52,564 bases of DNA from an uncultured Christensenellaceae bacterium (GCA_910586825.1 CAJUJF010000013.1:1-52564), one strand, 5' to 3'; positions 8,817-16,645 are shown, counted from the stretch's first letter. Notes: generated from the sequence alone by a model not told the origin. A program made the numbers and translations.

Positions 8817-8828
8817 TGCAATGCAAAT

Positions 8829-9035
8829 TTATTCGGTTTTGAACAAGTCGATCGGTTCAATCTTCAACGCTTCGCAAATTTGCAAAATAGATTTTAAACT
8901 GACGTTGATTTTTCCGCACTCGACTTTATTGATATAAGAAGTATGACGACCGATCCGCAAACTAAGCTCGTAAGCCGACATATTCGCCCGCATTCTTGCC
9001 TTTGCCAAATTAATTCCAAACTGCCTGTATTCCAT
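8829..9035 (-). CDS. XRE-family HTH regulator, twin B
   Basis: Encodes 68 residues, a single Cro/C1-type HTH domain (MSAYELSLRIGRHTSYINKV in the middle). It is clearly a tandem duplicate of the downstream 8562-8768 gene: the same length, and the same EALKIEPIDLFKTE-type C-terminus. Upstream are a perfect palindrome TGGAAT-GAC-ATTCCA (9071-9085) and a second near-perfect one (9091-9105) 20 bases away. No ribosome binding site precedes the ATG. The recognition-helix residues differ between the twins, yet the operators look alike, so cross-regulation is plausible. Confidence 0.85.
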   Translation of the reverse strand: MEYRQFGINLAKARMRANMSAYELSLRIGRHTSYINKVECGKINVSLKSILQICEALKIEPIDLFKTE

Positions 9036-9070
9036 AAGTTAAGTATAAAATACTACATACTCTATATAAA

Positions 9071-9105
9071 TGGAATGACATTCCATATCATGGAATTCTA
9101 TTCAA
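9071..9105. promoter_or_regulatory. tandem operators upstream of XRE twin B
   Basis: TGGAAT-GAC-ATTCCA (9071-9085) is perfect. TGGAAT-TCT-ATTCAA (9091-9105) has one mismatch. The centres are 20 bases apart, that is about two helical turns, and the downstream copy overlaps the likely -35 region. Confidence 0.7.
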
Positions 9106-9160
9106 TTATAATACATATCTGCAAAGGAACAAAATTGCCTATCGTCATTATCAAACCCAA

Positions 9161-10552
9161 TCACAACAATTTTTCGTTTACCGCGCATTTCGGAATGGTA
9201 TCGAAGCCTTTTTGTAAATCTGCATCGGTCGGAATATAATCGTTCATTACGCCGTCGTTATACTGCTTGTATGCGGCAAGATCGAAATACCCCGTTCCCG
9301 TCAGCCCGAACAGGATTTTCTTTTTCTCGCCCGTCCGTTTGCATTCCAACGCCTTGTCGATTGCAACGCGGATCGCATGGGAGCTTTCCGGAGCCGGCAA
9401 GATCCCCTCGCACTTGGCAAACGAAACCGCGGCATCGAACACTTTTTTCTGCTCAACGGCGACCGCGTTCAGATAACCGTCGTGATAAAGTTGAGAGATC
9501 ACGGGACTCATACCGTGATAACGCAACCCGCCCGCGTGATTGGATGAAGGCATGAACCCGCAACCGAGCGTATACATCTTCGCAAGCGGCGTGGTCTTAG
9601 CCGAATCACAATAATCGTAGACGAACTTGCCGCGCGTAAGCGAAGGACAGCTCGCAGGTTCGACGCCGATAAACTCGATCTCGTTCTTGCCCTGCAACTT
9701 TTCGCCCATGTACGGCGCGATCAGCCCGCCGAAATTGGAACCGCCGCCCATGCACCCGACGATGATATCGGGCGTGACGCCGAATCTGTCGAGCGCCGTT
9801 TTACATTCCAATCCGATAATCGACTGATGCAGAAGCACGTGATCGAGCACCGAACCGAGAACGTAACGGCAAGATTCCGTCGAAACCGCCTTCTCCACCG
9901 CTTCGGAAATCGCGCAGCCGAGCGAACCGCCCGTCCCCGGAAATTCTTTTAAAATTTTTCTGCCCGCAGCCGTCGTGTCCGAAGGCGACGGAATTACGTT
10001 TGCGCCGTACGTTCGGATCACTTCTTTCCGGAACGGCTTTTGTTCATAAGACACTTTTACCATGTACACGTCGAGATGCAGTCCGTAAAACGCAGAGGCC
10101 ATGGCAAGCGCCGTCCCCCACTGCCCCGCGCCCGTCTCCGTCGTGATCGACTTCAAGCCTTGCTTTTTCGCGTAATACGCCTGCGCCGCCGCGGAATTGA
10201 GTTTGTGCGAGCCGGAAGTGTTGTTTCCTTCGAATTTATAATAAATTTCCGCAGGCGTGCCGAGCATTTCTTCCAAAAAGTACGCACGTACAAGCGGAGA
10301 CGGACGGAACGTTTTATAGAAGTGACGGATATCGGCGGGAATTTCAATCAGCTCGTCGGTATCGTTCAACTCCTGATCGATACACTCGTCGCAAAATACG
10401 GTCTGCAAATCCGCTTTGGTACAGGGCTTCTGCGTCGCCGGATTGATAAACGGCGCGTGTCCGCCTTTCATGTGCGCCTTTACGTTATACCAATATTTCG
10501 GCATCTCTTCTTCCGTCAAATACGTCTTGTAAGGGATCTGTTTGGTTGCCAT
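9161..10552 (-). CDS. trpB: tryptophan synthase beta-like protein, TrpB2 type
   Basis: Encodes 463 residues, longer than canonical TrpB (about 400), as expected for the TrpB2 group. It joins indole and serine to tryptophan with PLP: the Schiff-base lysine is in NNTSGSHKLNSA (Lys117), the catalytic glutamate in TETGAGQWG, and the phosphate loop is GGGSNF. No trpA or other trp genes are adjacent, so it probably salvages free indole. The ATG at 10552 has GGAGG upstream; the longer open frame runs through the T-box leader and is not coding. Expression is controlled by the Trp-specifier T-box at 10590-10837. Confidence 0.9.
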   Translation of the reverse strand: MATKQIPYKTYLTEEEMPKYWYNVKAHMKGGHAPFINPATQKPCTKADLQTVFCDECIDQELNDTDELIEIPADIRHFYKTFRPSPLVRAYFLEEMLGTPAEIYYKFEGNNTSGSHKLNSAAAQAYYAKKQGLKSITTETGAGQWGTALAMASAFYGLHLDVYMVKVSYEQKPFRKEVIRTYGANVIPSPSDTTAAGRKILKEFPGTGGSLGCAISEAVEKAVSTESCRYVLGSVLDHVLLHQSIIGLECKTALDRFGVTPDIIVGCMGGGSNFGGLIAPYMGEKLQGKNEIEFIGVEPASCPSLTRGKFVYDYCDSAKTTPLAKMYTLGCGFMPSSNHAGGLRYHGMSPVISQLYHDGYLNAVAVEQKKVFDAAVSFAKCEGILPAPESSHAIRVAIDKALECKRTGEKKKILFGLTGTGYFDLAAYKQYNDGVMNDYIPTDADLQKGFDTIPKCAVNEKLL

Positions 10553-10589
10553 GCTTGTTTCCTCCGTGATAATTTTGCGTATTCCAAAT

Positions 10590-10837
10590 AAAAAACACGG
10601 CTCTATCCGTTTGGGACGAATAAATCCGTGTTGCCACCCAATTTCGCAATATAATTGCCTCTCGCGAGTACCGCCATACTCTCTTTCCGTAACGGGAAAG
10701 ACCCGTCGCGCACTACTCGTCGCCTTTTGCACGCGCCCTCGGTAATCCATTCGCAAGCGCCGAATCGCCCCTTTTCACCATTCGGGAACTCTCTGAATAT
10801 CCGCTTTCCGCCTGTTACTACTTTACCTCATCGGTTT
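10590..10837 (-). promoter_or_regulatory. T-box riboswitch with Trp (UGG) specifier
   Basis: The minus-strand leader shows all T-box parts. The Stem I base is GGTAA (10823-10827) with TTACC (10741-10745). The specifier-loop left side is AGTAGTAA; on the right side GAATGGA holds UGG at 10747-10749. AGAGAG lies in the upper stem. The antiterminator T-box is GGGTGGCAACACGG around 10626-10640, and CGTCCC follows. The terminator is AACACGG/CCGTGTT (10594-10600, 10626-10632) plus a T run. Uncharged tRNA-Trp should stabilise the antiterminator and turn on trpB. Recognition is by consensus; the specifier fits the downstream enzyme. Confidence 0.92.
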
Positions 10838-10843
10838 AAAATC

Positions 10844-10872
10844 ATTATACGATTCATTTATGCGTATGTCAA
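10844..10872 (-). promoter_or_regulatory. promoter of the T-box-trpB unit
   Basis: Minus-strand TTGACA (10867-10872), exact 17-base spacer, TATAAT (10844-10849): a consensus sigma-A promoter. Confidence 0.9.
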
Positions 10873-10921
10873 GCGAATTTCGTGTATTTTTGCAATTACG
10901 CGAATAAAATGTTAACGTTAA

Positions 10922-10950
10922 AACCGGATCGGCAACCCGATCCGGTTTTT
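10922..10950 (-). terminator. terminator downstream of tRNA-Pro(AGG)
   Basis: AACCGGATCGG/CCGATCCGGTT stem around a 4-base loop, T-rich on both strands. It lies directly after the CCA end of the tRNA. Confidence 0.75.
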
Positions 10951-11027
10951 TGGTTGAGGTGACGTGACTTGAACACGCGACCTCTTGGTCCCTAACCAAG
11001 CGCGCTACCAAACTGCGCTACACCTCA
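10951..11027 (-). tRNA. tRNA-Pro, anticodon AGG
   Basis: Complete cloverleaf with encoded CCA. The acceptor stem is TGAGGTG/CACCTCA and the anticodon loop TTAGGGA, giving anticodon AGG. It differs from the CGG tRNA at 8397-8473 by only a handful of bases, with compensating changes in the acceptor stem, so it is a recent duplicate that changed its wobble base. A34 proline tRNAs are uncommon in bacteria and would normally need deamination to inosine. No good promoter lies directly upstream; the closest is at 11239-11266, ahead of a truncated copy. Confidence 0.93.
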
Positions 11028-11133
11028 ATGTTTAGCTATGTAATTGTTTCGGTCTGCGACCTCTTTTTCTTGCGGCGCCGAGGGAATGCGCCGCTTCGGT
11101 CACGAATTTTGCCCGCTATGGAAAAATTCTTAT

Positions 11134-11178
11134 TTCGAATTGCGCACACAATCCACCGGTTTGTGTGTAGTACGCAAT
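11134..11178 (-). ncRNA. strong hairpin between broken and intact tRNA-Pro copies
   Basis: On the minus strand GAATTGCG and CACACAA (split by a 5-base bulge) pair with TTGTGTG and CGCAATTC around a GGT-containing loop, about 15 pairs in all. It directly follows the tRNA 5'-half remnant and is itself followed by a short T run. It may be a processed RNA or a terminator. The call as a separate RNA is inference. Confidence 0.35.
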
Positions 11179-11184
11179 TCTCAA

Positions 11185-11223
11185 CCCTAACCAAGCGCTT
11201 TTGCCAAACTGCGCGACTCCTCA
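11185..11223 (-). pseudogene. truncated tRNA-Pro(AGG) 5' half
   Basis: The minus strand reads TGAGGAGTCGCGCAGTTTGG and continues to CTTGGTTAGGG, matching the first 38 bases of the tRNA at 10951-11027 with a few changes in the acceptor and D arms. The T arm and 3' acceptor strand are missing. Both copies are preceded by CAT, so the duplicated unit began at or before the 5' end. It cannot fold into a tRNA. Confidence 0.8.
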
Positions 11224-11238
11224 ATGAAAGCATACTTT

Positions 11239-11266
11239 ATTATAACAGGAATTCCGAAAGTGTCAA
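11239..11266 (-). promoter_or_regulatory. strong promoter ahead of the tRNA-Pro remnant
   Basis: Minus-strand TTGACA (11261-11266), 16-base spacer, TATAAT (11239-11244), 16 bases before the remnant. It is likely to drive a transcript through the remnant and the hairpins into intact tRNA-Pro(AGG). Confidence 0.8.
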
Positions 11267-11307
11267 GCAATTTTCCCGCCCGATTTACGGAAATTTTATA
11301 TTGCCGC

Positions 11308-12153
11308 TTAAAAATAAGTAATCGTATACGAACGCTCAATGCGTTCTTTTCCGCAAACCTTTATTACGCCGCGCTTTTTACAAAACTCCGTATCCGCCGC
11401 CTGCACAGGATCGGGAAGGTTCGTCCACGGTTCGATACAGATTGCCCGCGCGCCCTCCGGACGCCAAAGCAACAGATTTTCGAAGCCTTCAAAGGTAACG
11501 CAAACCGCTGTTTTTCCCGCAGTTTTCAACGCCGCGCTCTTCGAAACCGTATCCGCAAAGATCAGCGTATTTCCGTCGACGAAATACTTTTCCCTTAATT
11601 TCAAGGATTTTCCCGCGCCGAGATCTTCCGCCGTTCCCGTGAGATATCCTCCTGCGTCGTGCACGAGACTGCGGAACGACTCTTCCCGCGAAAATTCGAT
11701 TTCGTATTCCCCGATCGGATTTTCAAGCGCAAAGGACGGATGCCCGCCGCACGCAAAATACAACGGCTCGCTCGACGGATTATAAACTTCGTAACGGACT
11801 TCTAAGGAACTCCCCTGCAAACGGTACCGTACGTTGAGTTCGAAATCATAGGGATAAACCCGTTTCGTCTGTTCGGAAGCGCATAGCGAAAACGCGAGAA
11901 AATCTTCCCCCCGCTCCCGCAACGCAAATTCCGACTTTCTTGCAAAACCGTGCGCGCCGACGGGGTAGGATTTTTCTCCTACGGTGATCCCGCAATGTCC
12001 GCAGACGGGAAACAGGACGGGGGCATGCCCCGCCCAGCTACCGTTCTCGTTCTGCCAAAGCCGCTCCTTTCCCGCATAGCGGATGCTGATCGGCTCCGCG
12101 CCGAGCGAAGCGACTTCCAACGATAACTTATCGTTTTCGATTTTGTAATTCAC
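11308..12153 (-). CDS. aldose 1-epimerase family (mutarotase-like) protein
   Basis: Encodes 281 residues of the galactose-mutarotase-like beta-sandwich superfamily, of the LacX/YeaD-like short branch. Visible signs are the N-terminal ASLGAEPISIRYAG, VCGHCGITVGEKSYPVGAHGFAR with a conserved histidine, and CGGHPSF in the centre. It interconverts alpha and beta anomers of a sugar or sugar phosphate. The start is GTG at 12153, with GGAAG upstream. It follows nagA by 12 bases, so it is the last gene of the amino-sugar operon and may act on GlcNAc-derived sugars. Confidence 0.82.
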   Translation of the reverse strand: MNYKIENDKLSLEVASLGAEPISIRYAGKERLWQNENGSWAGHAPVLFPVCGHCGITVGEKSYPVGAHGFARKSEFALRERGEDFLAFSLCASEQTKRVYPYDFELNVRYRLQGSSLEVRYEVYNPSSEPLYFACGGHPSFALENPIGEYEIEFSREESFRSLVHDAGGYLTGTAEDLGAGKSLKLREKYFVDGNTLIFADTVSKSAALKTAGKTAVCVTFEGFENLLLWRPEGARAICIEPWTNLPDPVQAADTEFCKKRGVIKVCGKERIERSYTITYF

Positions 12154-12165
12154 GGTTCAACTTCC

Positions 12166-13311
12166 TTATCTCCGATAGATCACATTGCCGCCGCGGACGG
12201 TGCATACGACTTCGAAGTTTTCGTCAAGCACCGCAAAATCCGCGCACTTTCCGACTTGAATGCTCCCGACCTCGCCGTCGATTTTCAACGTACGGGCAGG
12301 CACGATCGTCGCGCAATCCACGGCGTCGGTAAACGGCACGCCCACTTTCTGCGTCAAGTTCCGGATCGCGTAATTCATGCGCAATACGCTTCCCGCCAGC
12401 GTACCGTCGGAAAGCCGCGCTTCGCCGTTCTTCACGATCACACGCTGTCCGCCGAGTTCGCTTTCCCCGTCCGGCAAACCTTTGGCGCGCATCGCGTCGG
12501 TGATCAATGTCAGTTTGCCCTTCGGTTTGCACTTTGCAAGCAACTTCATCGCCGGCACGGAAACGTGAATGGTATCCGCGATCAGTTCGCAGTTCAAACA
12601 GTCGTACAACAGCGCGCTCCCCACCGTACCGATTTCCCGATGATGCAACGGAGACTGCGCGTTATAAGTATGGGTGACGTTCGTCGCGCCGTTTTCCACC
12701 GCGCATAAGACGTCCGCGGTTTTCGCGCCCGTATGTCCGATCGACGCGGTCACGCCGAGTTTCGCAAGGTGCGCGACAAGGACGTCGCCCCCCTTTTCCT
12801 CGGGCGCGAGCGTTACGATCTTAATGCTCTCTCCCGACGCGGCATAGTATTCGTCGAACACCGCTGGATCGGGCGCCGCGACGTATTCGAGCGGCTGCGC
12901 GCCCTTATGCGCCGCCGCAATAAAAGGTCCTTCGAGATGAACGCCCAAAACGCGCGCGCCGTCTTTGGCGTTTTTTTTGCGGTATGACGCAACAGCCGCG
13001 AGTGCCGCGGTGATGTTTTCTTTACTCTGCGTCATCGTCGTTGCAAGGAATCCGGTCGTCCCCTCCGCCGCGACAGCGTTTGCGATCGTCGCAAGCGCTT
13101 CCTCGCTTGCATCCATCGCGTCCGCGCCGCCCGCGCCGTGAATATGTTCGTCGATAAAACCGGGCAGCACGACGGCATTTTCAGGCAACGAAACGACTTC
13201 CGCGCCGTCGATCTCGCCGCCGATCTCCACGATCCGCTCCCCGAATAAAAGATTCGTCTTTTTTAATCCTTCTCCCCCGACGTAAACGAGGGCGTTCTGA
13301 AACGCTTTCAT
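12166..13311 (-). CDS. nagA: N-acetylglucosamine-6-phosphate deacetylase
   Basis: Encodes 381 residues, the family's usual length. It removes acetate from GlcNAc-6-phosphate to give glucosamine-6-phosphate in the cytoplasm. Signature segments are PGFIDEHIHGAGGADAMD (metal site), HLEGPFI, SIGHTGA, THTYNAQSPLHHREIG and LITDAMRAKGLPDG with the catalytic Asp. GGAG precedes the ATG. It lies 33 bases after nagB, in the operon kinase-nagB-nagA-mutarotase. Confidence 0.95.
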   Translation of the reverse strand: MKAFQNALVYVGGEGLKKTNLLFGERIVEIGGEIDGAEVVSLPENAVVLPGFIDEHIHGAGGADAMDASEEALATIANAVAAEGTTGFLATTMTQSKENITAALAAVASYRKKNAKDGARVLGVHLEGPFIAAAHKGAQPLEYVAAPDPAVFDEYYAASGESIKIVTLAPEEKGGDVLVAHLAKLGVTASIGHTGAKTADVLCAVENGATNVTHTYNAQSPLHHREIGTVGSALLYDCLNCELIADTIHVSVPAMKLLAKCKPKGKLTLITDAMRAKGLPDGESELGGQRVIVKNGEARLSDGTLAGSVLRMNYAIRNLTQKVGVPFTDAVDCATIVPARTLKIDGEVGSIQVGKCADFAVLDENFEVVCTVRGGNVIYRR

Positions 13312-13344
13312 GTCAAATCTCCCGTGATGATTTGTCGTTACCGA

Positions 13345-14067
13345 TCAAAGTCGCGCGGCGGCGGCTTCGTCGCAGATCAGTACGCAGTCGTTATGAAGCT
13401 GTAACACGCTCGCGGGAACCTTCTCCGTCACTTCGCCCTTCACGAGTCCGTAAACCGCGTCCGCTTTGTTCGCGCCGTTGGCGAGGATCAAGATCTTTTT
13501 CGCCTGCATGATATTTTTCAGTCCCATCGTGAACGCGCTGCGCGGCACGTCCTCGATCCGATCGAAGAGACGGGAATTGTCACGGATCGTGCTCTCCGTA
13601 AGCTCTACGACGTGCGTCACCGAACCGAACGGTGTACCCGGCTCGTTAAACGCGATATGTCCGTTCGAACCGATGCCGAGCACCTGAACGTCCTGCTGCA
13701 TTCCGTCGAGCAGAGCGTTATAACGCGCGCATTCCGACGCAGCGTCCGACGCCATTCCGTTTTCGATATTCGTGTTTTCCTTACGGATATCGAGCATGTC
13801 GAAAAGATTTTCGCGCATGAAGTGCGCATAGCTCTGCGCATGATCGGCAGGCAAACCCGCGTATTCGTCGAGATTGACGGTACGGATTTCCCGATAGCTC
13901 GTGCCGTTTTCTTTGTGATCGCGCACCATGTTCCGATAGAGCCCGATCGGCGTGGAGCCGGTCGCAAGTCCGAGTACGGCGCGGGGATTCGCTTTGACCA
14001 CGCCCAGCATGATTTCAAACGCCTTCGCGCTCATTTCGTCGTAATTTTTCGTAACGATAACTTTCAT
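13345..14067 (-). CDS. nagB: glucosamine-6-phosphate deaminase
   Basis: Encodes 240 residues; the family length is 240-266. It converts glucosamine-6-phosphate to fructose-6-phosphate plus ammonia, feeding glycolysis. LGLATGSTPIGLY (substrate loop), VNLDEYAGLPADHAQSY with the catalytic Asp, and GIGSNGHIAFNEPGTPF are all present. The open frame extends upstream to 14229, but that overlaps the kinase; the ATG at 14067 has GAGG upstream and the standard MKVIVTKNYDEMS start. Confidence 0.96.
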   Translation of the reverse strand: MKVIVTKNYDEMSAKAFEIMLGVVKANPRAVLGLATGSTPIGLYRNMVRDHKENGTSYREIRTVNLDEYAGLPADHAQSYAHFMRENLFDMLDIRKENTNIENGMASDAASECARYNALLDGMQQDVQVLGIGSNGHIAFNEPGTPFGSVTHVVELTESTIRDNSRLFDRIEDVPRSAFTMGLKNIMQAKKILILANGANKADAVYGLVKGEVTEKVPASVLQLHNDCVLICDEAAAARL

Positions 14068-14089
14068 TTTTATAACCTCTTTTCTGTAA

Positions 14090-15463
14090 TCAGTCGCGGT
14101 CCGCGGGAAGCGAAGCCGCCGCAATGCTCTGTCCCAATCTTCTGTTCGATTCGTCGGGGAGGGAAATGTCCAAATCCGCAAACGCGGGATATTCCGCGGC
14201 GATCGTCTTTTTGCAGGTATCGAGCACAATATTGCCGCCCTTTCCGCCCATCACGCGCCCCAACAGAAGCACGTGCTTCATGTCGTAGAATTTCGCGTAA
14301 TAGGGAAGCGTATAGGCAAGATAGATGCCGATATCCTCGTAGATCTGCTTGGCGAGCGGATCGTTGTTTTCCACAAGCGCCTGAATCTCTTTCAGCTTCT
14401 GCGCGGGAGTAAGCCCCTCTTTGAAGCGGTATCCGCCCGCTTCCGCAAGCTTGATCACCGCGTCCTGCGAAAAATATTTGCACCCGACGCCGAAATCGCC
14501 GCTCCATTCGTCCTGCATCGCGCCGACGTTGAAATCGACGGGCACGAACGCCAGTTCGGAAAGCCAGCCGTTGATGCCGCCGTCCGCATTGATGTACCCC
14601 ACCGCTTCGCTCGTTCCCATCGCAATGCCGAGCACGCGGTTATCGTTGAGATCGATGCTGCCCGCAAGCGCCGTCACGTCGCCGTCGTTTGCGACTTCGA
14701 GCGGCACGTCGCCCATCTCTTTCGCGACGTTGATGTACATGTTCTTTACGTAATCGCCGTACTTCTCTTTATCGACTTTCAAAAAGAGGGAGGCGACCAT
14801 GATTTTGTTTTCGACGTAAACGCCTGCGGAAGAAACGCCGATACAGTCCACGCGCGGCATCTTGCTCGCCGCAGTCTTCATCGCCGTCAAAATCTCGTTG
14901 TAGTGATACGTGGGATCTTCGGTGATTTTGGGATTCCACACGACTTCTTCGCTGTATACGACTTCCCCGTCGATCACGGCGCTGACTTTGCGGTCGCTTC
15001 CGCCCGCGTCGAACCCGATCCGGCACCCCTTCAAAAAACCGCCGACTTTCACGGACGCGTTCTTCTGCGCGGGGATCTCGCTCTCCTTTAACATGACGAC
15101 TTCGAACGGACGCTCATACACGCCGCTCATGAAATCCTCGTCGAACGCGCGCGCGCCGTCTTTACTGTACGCCGCTTTCAGACGGCTGTACACCGCCTCG
15201 CTGCCCGCAACGCCGATCTTATAACCGCCGCATACCCACAGCACCGTCTTGACAAGGCGCTCCGCGATCCGATAATTGTACTCGTCGTCCACGCCGTCTT
15301 TGAGCGCGTCGTAGGAATACACGTAATTATAGCCGCCGTTGCGCTCTACCGCGAAAGTGATTTTGCCGCGGTTCCCGACGGGTTCCGCCTTGACGCGGGC
15401 TTCGAAATCTTCGATCGCGCGAATCATGGGATAAAAGTTGCCGTCTAATTTGGGTTTGATCAT
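14090..15463 (-). CDS. sugar kinase of the ROK/NagK-like ASKHA group with an extra N-terminal domain
   Basis: Encodes 457 residues. Residues 1-150 form a domain I do not recognise; the kinase begins near GFDAGGSDRK (phosphate loop), followed by CIGVSSAGVYV, LEVANDGDVTALAG (catalytic Asp region) and GIAMGTSEAVGYI. Its place directly before nagB and nagA suggests it phosphorylates GlcNAc or a related amino sugar. It starts at an ATG with GAGG upstream and lies 22 bases from nagB. A palindrome (15503-15517) sits before it. Ordinary NagK/ROK kinases are about 300 residues, so the N-terminal addition is unusual. Confidence 0.78.
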   Translation of the reverse strand: MIKPKLDGNFYPMIRAIEDFEARVKAEPVGNRGKITFAVERNGGYNYVYSYDALKDGVDDEYNYRIAERLVKTVLWVCGGYKIGVAGSEAVYSRLKAAYSKDGARAFDEDFMSGVYERPFEVVMLKESEIPAQKNASVKVGGFLKGCRIGFDAGGSDRKVSAVIDGEVVYSEEVVWNPKITEDPTYHYNEILTAMKTAASKMPRVDCIGVSSAGVYVENKIMVASLFLKVDKEKYGDYVKNMYINVAKEMGDVPLEVANDGDVTALAGSIDLNDNRVLGIAMGTSEAVGYINADGGINGWLSELAFVPVDFNVGAMQDEWSGDFGVGCKYFSQDAVIKLAEAGGYRFKEGLTPAQKLKEIQALVENNDPLAKQIYEDIGIYLAYTLPYYAKFYDMKHVLLLGRVMGGKGGNIVLDTCKKTIAAEYPAFADLDISLPDESNRRLGQSIAAASLPADRD

Positions 15464-15502
15464 ATAAAACCTCGCCTATTTTTTCTACCACGATTATATC
15501 AG

Positions 15503-15517
15503 ATTTGAAATTCAAAT
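15503..15517. promoter_or_regulatory. candidate operator of the kinase-nagBA operon
   Basis: ATTTGAA-A-TTCAAAT, a perfect 7-1-7 palindrome just upstream of a TATAAT box (15493-15498) ahead of the kinase gene. The adjacent RpiR/MurR regulator is the natural candidate to bind it; this is inference. Confidence 0.5.
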
Positions 15518-15585
15518 ACTATACGATATTTTATTCATAATCTATAAATTCCGATACCTTTTCAAAAAGCGCTTTAAAAAAGAAA

Positions 15586-15609
15586 AGGAGTCCTGGAAAT
15601 CCGGACTCC
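15586..15609 (-). terminator. terminator of the RpiR/MurR gene
   Basis: GGAGTCC/GGACTCC stem around an 8-base loop with a T-rich minus-strand tail, 17 bases past the stop. Confidence 0.75.
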
Positions 15610-15625
15610 CCAAACGATACAATTA

Positions 15626-16456
15626 TTAAACCAGTTTGCCGGAAGTGGCGATACTGCTTTTTGCAACGAAATGATCGAACCGCGTTTTATCGGCGCGGTG
15701 CAGACCGGTGCAAAGCACGTCTACCATGAAAAGCTGCATGACTTTGCTCGACATGGCGCCCGGTTCTCTCGGCGATTCCATCGGCGCCGAACTCAACACC
15801 AGATCGGCATACCGCGCTAGCGGGGATTTGTCGTAACAGGTAATGACGAGGATCTTCATGCCGCTTGCCCGCGCGATCTCCGCCGCCTCGATCACGTCCT
15901 TCGTGCCGCCCGAAACGCTGAACAGAACGAGCAGATCGCTCTCGTTGCGGGACGAAATGAGTACGTTCTGGAAATGCGCGTCGCTTTCGCAATAAGACAG
16001 CAGTCCCATACGCATCAGCCGGCTGTGCAATTCGAGCGCCGCGAGGTGGGAATTCCCCGCGCCGTAACAGCTTACGGTCCGCGCGCCGAGGATCATGTCG
16101 CTCGCCTTCTGCAACACCGCCTGCGAAAGATTTTTTCTGCAATTCTCCATCGCGCGTTCGTAGGTTTCCGCAATATCCGCGACGTATTCGATCCCTTCCG
16201 AATCGCGATACCCGATATTGACGACGCCCTGCGCAAGATTGAACTTGAATTCCTGATAGCCGCTGAATCCGAGCGAACGGCAAAACCGCAACACGGTCGC
16301 CTCCGCCATATCCACTTCTTCCGCCAACTCGGTAATGGACATGTAAAGAATCTTTTTCGCATCCGCCGTTTCAAAGTATTCCAAAAGCTTGCGTTGCGAT
16401 TTCGTGAGCTTTCCTTCTTTGAGCCGTGCGATTCTGTTTGCAATCGAATCCGCCAT
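15626..16456 (-). CDS. MurR/RpiR-family transcriptional regulator
   Basis: Encodes 276 residues. The N-terminal HTH_6 domain (about 1-80, with MSITELAEEVDMAEATVLRFCRSLGFSGYQEFK) is followed by a SIS sugar-phosphate-binding domain (about 110-250, SCYGAGNSHLAALELHSRL and LFSVSGGTKDVIEAAEIA). Regulators of this family sense sugar phosphates and control amino-sugar or MurNAc/GlcNAc genes. It sits between the GH20 gene and the kinase-nagBA operon, so GlcNAc-6P or GlcN-6P is a likely ligand. It has its own consensus promoter and terminator. Confidence 0.9.
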   Translation of the reverse strand: MADSIANRIARLKEGKLTKSQRKLLEYFETADAKKILYMSITELAEEVDMAEATVLRFCRSLGFSGYQEFKFNLAQGVVNIGYRDSEGIEYVADIAETYERAMENCRKNLSQAVLQKASDMILGARTVSCYGAGNSHLAALELHSRLMRMGLLSYCESDAHFQNVLISSRNESDLLVLFSVSGGTKDVIEAAEIARASGMKILVITCYDKSPLARYADLVLSSAPMESPREPGAMSSKVMQLFMVDVLCTGLHRADKTRFDHFVAKSSIATSGKLV

Positions 16457-16513
16457 AAATTTTCCCCCGCCGTAAAAACTAAATATTCCGCAACCCGCAA
16501 ATATGTATAATTT

Positions 16514-16542
16514 ATTGTACTATTTTATGCAAGCTTTGTCAA
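16514..16542 (-). promoter_or_regulatory. promoter of the RpiR/MurR gene
   Basis: Minus-strand TTGACA (16537-16542), 17-base spacer, TACAAT (16514-16519). Confidence 0.75.
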
Positions 16543-16645
16543 TGCATTTGATGACAATTTTCGTTTTTCGGGATAATCAAAACCCATTATACTGAAAAAT
16601 AAATATTATTTCCCATTCCCGCACGACGAATCAGAGCCCCGCGGC

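Noticed and set aside
10553..10756. N-terminal extension of the trpB frame
   Set aside because: It covers the T-box terminator and antiterminator; the ATG at 10552 has a ribosome binding site and the family N-terminus.
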